Below are positions 6,542 to 10,219 of a stretch of DNA of 10,219 nt, piece by piece. A program made the position numbers and the translations under genes. The number at the start of each line of letters is the position of its first letter. Position 1 is the first letter of the stretch. The stretch covers positions 1 to 10,219 of the forward strand of contig JAGWTL010000086.1 in NCBI GenBank assembly GCA_028869035.1, written 5' to 3'. The stretch comes from Burkholderiales bacterium. Its GTDB lineage: Bacteria > Pseudomonadota > Gammaproteobacteria > Burkholderiales > Burkholderiaceae_C. The notes below the pieces were generated by a model that was not told where the DNA came from, did not search any database, and saw only the letters and a list, made by a program, of their open reading frames with translations.

Positions 6542-7090
6542 GTGATTCAAAAACTGATCGACCGGATCTGTCAGGCCTTTAACCTCCTGATGGTTCTTTT
6601 CATGGCCCTCATGGTGTTCATGGTGTTCGGCAACGTGGTGCTGCGCTACGGTTTCAACTCCGGCATCACGGTGTCCGAAGAGCTGTCACGCTGGCTGTTC
6701 GTCTGGATGACCTTCCTCGGCGCGGTGGTGGCGCTCAACCGCCGCGCCCACCTCGGCACCGATGCCCTGATTGGGCGGCTGCCGCTGCTGGGCCGCAAGG
6801 TCTGCTTCGTGCTGGCCCAGCTGCTCATGCTGGCCATGTGCTGGCTGATGTTCAGGGGCACCTGGCAGCAGACCGTGATCAACCTGCAGACCACCAGCGC
6901 CGTCATGGAAGCCTCCATGGCCTGGCTCTACGCCAGCGGCATGGTGTTCGCAGCCCTCGCAGGCCTGATCATCTTCAACACCCTCCTGAAATTCTTCCGC
7001 GGGGATCTGCCGGCCTCCGAGCTGATCGGCTTCTCCGAATCCGAAGAAATGCCGGCCGACAAGAACACACAGCAGGAGTCCCGTCCATGA
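6542..7090 (+). CDS. dctQ: TRAP transporter small permease (DctQ type)
   Basis: A 182-residue inner-membrane protein, the four-helix small subunit of a TRAP transporter, which pairs with the large DctM permease to import a solute delivered by DctP using the sodium gradient. Predicted membrane segments are at about residues 12-33, 51-66, 86-106 and 125-150. Family marks are the SEELSRWLFVWMTFLGA stretch (45-61) after the first helix and RRAHLGTDAL (67-76). The hydrophilic tail (~155-182) is cytoplasmic or disordered. The GTG start is supported by GGAGA at 6530-6534, 7 nt upstream, and by the family N-terminus. Its stop overlaps the dctM start (ATGA), so the two are translationally coupled. It is the first gene of the operon after tetR. 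Confidence 0.93.
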   Translation: MIQKLIDRICQAFNLLMVLFMALMVFMVFGNVVLRYGFNSGITVSEELSRWLFVWMTFLGAVVALNRRAHLGTDALIGRLPLLGRKVCFVLAQLLMLAMCWLMFRGTWQQTVINLQTTSAVMEASMAWLYASGMVFAALAGLIIFNTLLKFFRGDLPASELIGFSESEEMPADKNTQQESRP

Positions 7091-8364
7091 CCATCGCCGT
7101 TTTCCTCGCCGCCCTGCTGGGCGCCATGGCGCTGGGGGTGCCCATCGCCTTTTCGCTGCTCTTCACCGGCACCGCCCTGATGTGGCACCTGGGCATGTTC
7201 GACGCCCAGATCCTGGCCCAGAACGTCATCGAGGGCGCCAACAGCTTCCCCCTGCTGGCCGTGCCCTTCTTCATGCTGGCCGGCGAGGTCATGAACACCG
7301 GCGGCCTCTCGCGCCGCATCGTGAACCTGGCCATGACCCTGGTGGGGCATGTGCGGGGCGGGCTGGGCTACGTGGCCATCCTGGCCGCCGCGCTGATGTC
7401 GGCCCTGTCGGGCTCGGCCGTGGCCGATGCAGCCGCGCTGGCCGCGCTGCTGCTGCCCATGATGATCAAGGCCGGTCACGACAAGTCCCGCTCCGCGGGC
7501 CTGCTGTCGGCCTCCGCCGTGATGGGCCCCATCATCCCGCCCTCGATCGGCTTCGTGGTCTTCGGGGTGGCCGCCAACGTGTCCATCTCCAAGCTCTTCA
7601 TCGCGGGCATCGTGCCCGGCATCATGCTGGGCGCGGCCCTGTGGGTCACCTGGTGGTGGCTGGTGCGCAGGGAGCAGGTCGAGCCGCCGCCGCGCGCCAC
7701 GCGCCAGCAGGTGCTGGTCGCGCTGAAGGACGCCACCTTTGCCATCGGCCTGCCCCTGATCGTGCTCGTGGGCCTGAAGTTCGGTGTCTTCACGCCCACC
7801 GAAGCCGCCGTGGTGGCCGCGGTGTACGCCCTGTTCGTGTCCATGGTGATCTACCGCGAGCTGAAGTTCTCGCAGCTCTACGAGCTGTTCGCCTCTGCCG
7901 CGCAGACCACGGCCGTGGTCATGTTCCTGGTGGCCGCCGCCATGGTGTCCGCCTGGATGATCACCGTGGCCAACCTGCCGGCCGAACTGGTGTCGCTGCT
8001 GCAGCCCCTGCTGGACCGCCCCATCCTGCTGATGTTCGTGATGATGCTGATCACCATGCTGGTGGGCACGGCCATGGACATGACCCCGACCATCCTGATC
8101 CTCACGCCGGTCTTCATGCCCCTGGTCAAGGCCGCCGGCATCGACCCGGTGTACTTCGGCGTGCTCTTCATCATCAACAACTCGATCGGCCTGATCACGC
8201 CGCCGGTGGGCACCATCCTCAGCACCGTGGCCGGCGTGGGCAAGATGAGCATGGACGAGGTGACCAAGGGCGTCTGGCCCTTCATGATCGCCCAGTTCAC
8301 CCTGATGTTCCTGCTGGTCTTCTTCCCCGCGCTGGTGATGGTGCCGGCACGCTGGTTCTACTGA
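7087..8364 (+). CDS. dctM: TRAP transporter large permease (DctM type)
   Basis: A 425-residue inner-membrane protein of normal length, the transport subunit of the TRAP system and a member of the ion-transporter superfamily. It is hydrophobic throughout with about a dozen membrane segments. Signature stretches are FPLLAVPFFMLAGEVMNTGG (54-73), LSGSAVADAAAL (107-118), MGPIIPPS (146-153), FTPTEAAVVAAVYAL (235-249) and the second inverted-repeat hairpin GLITPPVGT (368-376), which form the substrate and sodium sites in this family. The ATG at 7087 has AGGAG upstream inside the end of dctQ and overlaps its stop by 4 bp. A longer open frame begins upstream at 6838 but that part is a shadow of dctQ. 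Gene order here is Q-M-P, with the binding protein last. Confidence 0.95.
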   Translation: MTIAVFLAALLGAMALGVPIAFSLLFTGTALMWHLGMFDAQILAQNVIEGANSFPLLAVPFFMLAGEVMNTGGLSRRIVNLAMTLVGHVRGGLGYVAILAAALMSALSGSAVADAAALAALLLPMMIKAGHDKSRSAGLLSASAVMGPIIPPSIGFVVFGVAANVSISKLFIAGIVPGIMLGAALWVTWWWLVRREQVEPPPRATRQQVLVALKDATFAIGLPLIVLVGLKFGVFTPTEAAVVAAVYALFVSMVIYRELKFSQLYELFASAAQTTAVVMFLVAAAMVSAWMITVANLPAELVSLLQPLLDRPILLMFVMMLITMLVGTAMDMTPTILILTPVFMPLVKAAGIDPVYFGVLFIINNSIGLITPPVGTILSTVAGVGKMSMDEVTKGVWPFMIAQFTLMFLLVFFPALVMVPARWFY

Positions 8365-8373
8365 TGTTTCTCT

Positions 8374-8408
8374 ACGACTGCGGCCTCAGGGCACGCCACC
8401 GCAGTCGT
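8374..8408 (+). terminator. Strong intercistronic hairpin with U-rich tail between dctM and dctP
   Basis: ACGACTGCGG (8374-8383) and CCGCAGTCGT (8399-8408) form a perfect 10-bp stem with a 15-nt loop, followed by TTCTTT. It begins 10 bp after the dctM stop and ends 41 bp before dctP. It resembles a leaky intrinsic terminator, or a stabilising hairpin that lets processed dctP mRNA accumulate, fitting the higher amount of binding protein than permease a transporter needs. No clear separate promoter for dctP is visible behind it. Confidence 0.65.
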
Positions 8409-8449
8409 TCTTTACAAGGGCGTCCCGAAAATATCCACGGAGACAAACC

Positions 8450-9448
8450 ATGAAACGACTCGTCCTCAAAACCCTGGTAGCCGCTTTGTGCGTCGCGGCC
8501 TTCGGCCTGGCCCAGGCCCAGACCAAGACCATCAAGTTCGTCAACCAGAACGCCAAGGGCCACCCCATCGTGCTGGGCATGGACAGGTTCGCCGAGATCG
8601 TCGAAGCCAGGTCCGGCGGCAAGCTCAAGGTCACCGTCTATCCCGGCGGCGCCCTGGGCAGCGACCAGGCCAATGTGTCGGCCCTGCAGGGCGGCACGCT
8701 GGAGATGGCCTCGATGAACTCCGGCATCTTCGCCAGCCTGGTGAAGGACTTCGCCATCTACGACTTCCCCTTCCTCTTTGCCAACCCGGCCGAGGCCGAC
8801 GCCGTGGTCGACGGCCCCTTCGGCAAGAGCCTGCACGCCAAGCTGGAAGAGAAAGGCCTCGTGGGCCTGGGTTACTACGAGCTGGGCTTTCGCCACATCA
8901 CCAACAGCAAGCGCCCCATCACCAAGGTGGAAGACATCGCCGGCCTCAAGCTGCGCGTGATCCCCAACCCGATCAACATCGACTGGGTCTCCGCCCTGGG
9001 CGCCAACCCCACGCCCCTGCCCTTCCCCGAACTGTATGCCGCGCTGGAGCAGAAGGCCGTGGACGGCCAGGAAAACCCCGTGGCCACGATCAATGGCGCC
9101 AAGCTCTATGAAGTGCAGAAGTACCTGGCCCTGACCAGCCACCAGTACAACCCGCAGTCCATCGTGGTCAGCAAGAAATTCTGGGACGGTCTGCCGGCCG
9201 ACGAGAAGAAGATCGTTCAGGACGCCGTCAACGAGTCCATCAAGTACCAGCGCGAGCAGTCGCGCGCCCTGGCCAGCAGCCTGCTGGACACCCTCAAGAA
9301 GAACGGCATGCAGGTCACCGAACTGCCGGCGGCCGAAGTGGCCAAGCTGCGCGAGAAGATGAAACCCGTGATCGCCAAGCATTCCGCCAGCGTGGGTGAA
9401 GCCACGGTCAGCGCGATGATGGCCGAGCTCGCCCGCATCCGCAAGTAA
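8450..9448 (+). CDS. dctP: TRAP transporter substrate-binding protein (DctP type)
   Basis: A 332-residue periplasmic protein of normal length that captures the solute and delivers it to DctQM. A Sec signal peptide covers residues 1-23 (MKRLVLKTLVAALCVAAFGL, cleavage after AQA at 21-23). Family marks are GKLKVTVYPGGALGSDQANVSALQGG (57-82), FPFLF (106-110), GFRHITNSKRPI (146-157), LKLRVIPNP (166-174) with the near-invariant Arg169 that clamps the ligand carboxylate, and ALEQKAVDGQENP (198-210) with Asn209. The retained Arg implies an organic acid ligand. GGAGA 7 nt before the ATG is a good ribosome binding site. It follows dctM after a strong hairpin and precedes the second dehydrogenase-like gene by 18 bp, which implies that gene acts on the imported compound. 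Confidence 0.95.
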   Translation: MKRLVLKTLVAALCVAAFGLAQAQTKTIKFVNQNAKGHPIVLGMDRFAEIVEARSGGKLKVTVYPGGALGSDQANVSALQGGTLEMASMNSGIFASLVKDFAIYDFPFLFANPAEADAVVDGPFGKSLHAKLEEKGLVGLGYYELGFRHITNSKRPITKVEDIAGLKLRVIPNPINIDWVSALGANPTPLPFPELYAALEQKAVDGQENPVATINGAKLYEVQKYLALTSHQYNPQSIVVSKKFWDGLPADEKKIVQDAVNESIKYQREQSRALASSLLDTLKKNGMQVTELPAAEVAKLREKMKPVIAKHSASVGEATVSAMMAELARIRK

Positions 9449-9466
9449 AGAGAGCGCAGCACCTCG

Positions 9467-10219
9467 ATGAACGCACGAGCTTTCCAGGGAGCCCTGATCA
9501 ACGGCGATACGGAGATGATCGCCCATCTGGGTTTTCCCACGCACAGCTTCAAGGCCCCCCTGATCTACAACCCCTACTTCGAGTCGGTCGGGGTCAATGC
9601 GGTGGTGGTGCCCATGGGCTGCAGGCCCGATGCGTTCGCCGAGGTGTTGCGCAGCCTGTTCCGCCTGGAGAACATCCGGGGCGCGCTGATCACGATGCCG
9701 CACAAGGTGAGCACCGTGGGCCTGCTCGACGAAGTCACGCGCACCGCGCGCGTGGCCGGCGCCTGCAATGCTGTCAGGCGCACGGCCGATGGCCGCCTGG
9801 TCGGTGACATGTTCGACGGCGAAGGTTTTGTGCGCGGGGTGCGCCGCAAGGGCATGGTGCTGGCCGGCGCGCGGGCCCTGGTGGTGGGTTGCGGCGGCGT
9901 GGGCTCGGCCATTGCGGCCTCGCTGGCCGCTGCCGACCTGGCCGAACTCGCGCTCTTCGATGTGCAGGACATTTCCGCGCAGGCCCTGGCCCAGCGCCTG
10001 CGCACCGAATACCCGCAGCTCAAGGTCACGACCGGCAGCAGGGATCCCGCCGGCTTCGACCTGGTCGTCAACGGCACGCCGCTGGGCATGAACCCCGGCG
10101 ATCCGCTGCCGGTGGATGTCGAGCGCCTGTCGCCCCAGACCTTTGTCGGCGAAGTCGTCATGCGCACCGAGATGACCGCCTTTCTGGCCGCCGCGCAGGC
10201 GCGCGGCTGCCGCATCCAG
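9467..10219 (+). CDS. Shikimate/quinate dehydrogenase-like oxidoreductase, copy 2 (3' end outside window)
   Basis: The frame is open from the ATG at 9467 to the window end (251 residues; about 35 residues of a family-length protein are missing). It aligns without gaps to copy 1 at 4751, with about 171 of 243 residues identical by hand count, plus an 8-residue N-terminal extension. It keeps catalytic Lys80 (ITMPHK), Asn101 and Asp117 (GDMFDG), the GCGGVG nucleotide loop (141-146) and FD at the end of beta-2 (Asp165), suggesting NAD use. In the substrate loop it reads GFPTHSFKAP, so both carboxylate-serine positions of AroE are replaced (Phe28, Ala30), whereas copy 1 keeps one Ser. The two may therefore take different but related substrates. 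The start is supported by the frame and ATG; AAAGAGAG lies 12 nt upstream, a rather distant ribosome binding site. It is the last visible gene of the TRAP operon. Confidence 0.9.
   Translation, partial: MNARAFQGALINGDTEMIAHLGFPTHSFKAPLIYNPYFESVGVNAVVVPMGCRPDAFAEVLRSLFRLENIRGALITMPHKVSTVGLLDEVTRTARVAGACNAVRRTADGRLVGDMFDGEGFVRGVRRKGMVLAGARALVVGCGGVGSAIAASLAAADLAELALFDVQDISAQALAQRLRTEYPQLKVTTGSRDPAGFDLVVNGTPLGMNPGDPLPVDVERLSPQTFVGEVVMRTEMTAFLAAAQARGCRIQ

Noticed and set aside
7182..8453. 423-codon plus-strand frame overlapping dctM
   Set aside because: Arg/Gly/His-rich translation out of frame with the clear DctM permease.
8372..9703. Long open frame on the minus strand (443 codons)
   Set aside because: Antisense to dctP and copy 2 of the dehydrogenase; Gly/Asp/His-rich composition typical of the reverse of GC-rich codons.
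1..10219. CRISPR arrays, tRNA or rRNA genes, insertion sequences, integrase or attachment sites
   Set aside because: Reading both strands showed no spaced short repeats, no cloverleaf or rRNA motifs, no transposase or integrase motifs, and no terminal inverted repeats around module A or B.

Overview
The base composition (GC-rich, strong third-position GC), the protein families and the gene style point to a betaproteobacterium of the order Burkholderiales, probably Comamonadaceae. This is inference from sequence feel, not from a search. The window is almost fully coding and carries no RNA gene, insertion sequence or CRISPR array that I can see.

Layout. (1) Positions 1-1394 hold the C-terminal part of a B12-dependent (class II) ribonucleotide reductase, a housekeeping gene. 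(2) Positions 1420-5587 hold module A: a LysR-type regulator on the minus strand, divergent from a compact plus-strand operon of a TctC/Bug-type periplasmic binding protein, an FAD-dependent oxidoreductase and a shikimate-dehydrogenase-like enzyme (copy 1). The divergent gap carries a near-ideal LysR-type operator. (3) Positions 5588-5760 hold an orphan reading-frame start behind a strong ribosome binding site, which runs into the promoter of the next gene. (4) Positions 5761-10219 hold module B: a TetR-type regulator followed by a TRAP transporter (DctQ, DctM, DctP) and a second shikimate-dehydrogenase-like gene (copy 2), cut off by the window end.

The central observation is that the two dehydrogenase-like genes are close paralogues (about 70% identical at protein level by hand alignment). 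Each is the last visible gene of its own regulator-plus-uptake cluster, but the clusters use different regulators (LysR versus TetR) and different solute capture systems (TTT-type binding protein versus TRAP). Both enzymes keep the Lys/Asp catalytic pair of the AroE family, but they have lost the shikimate carboxylate-binding serine signature, carry MFDG in place of NTDG, and have an Asp at the end of the second Rossmann strand. They are therefore probably NAD-dependent oxidoreductases for a compound other than shikimate. I infer two related catabolic modules for small (hydro)aromatic or cyclic polyol acids, one with an added flavin-dependent oxidation step. The actual substrates cannot be read from the sequence.
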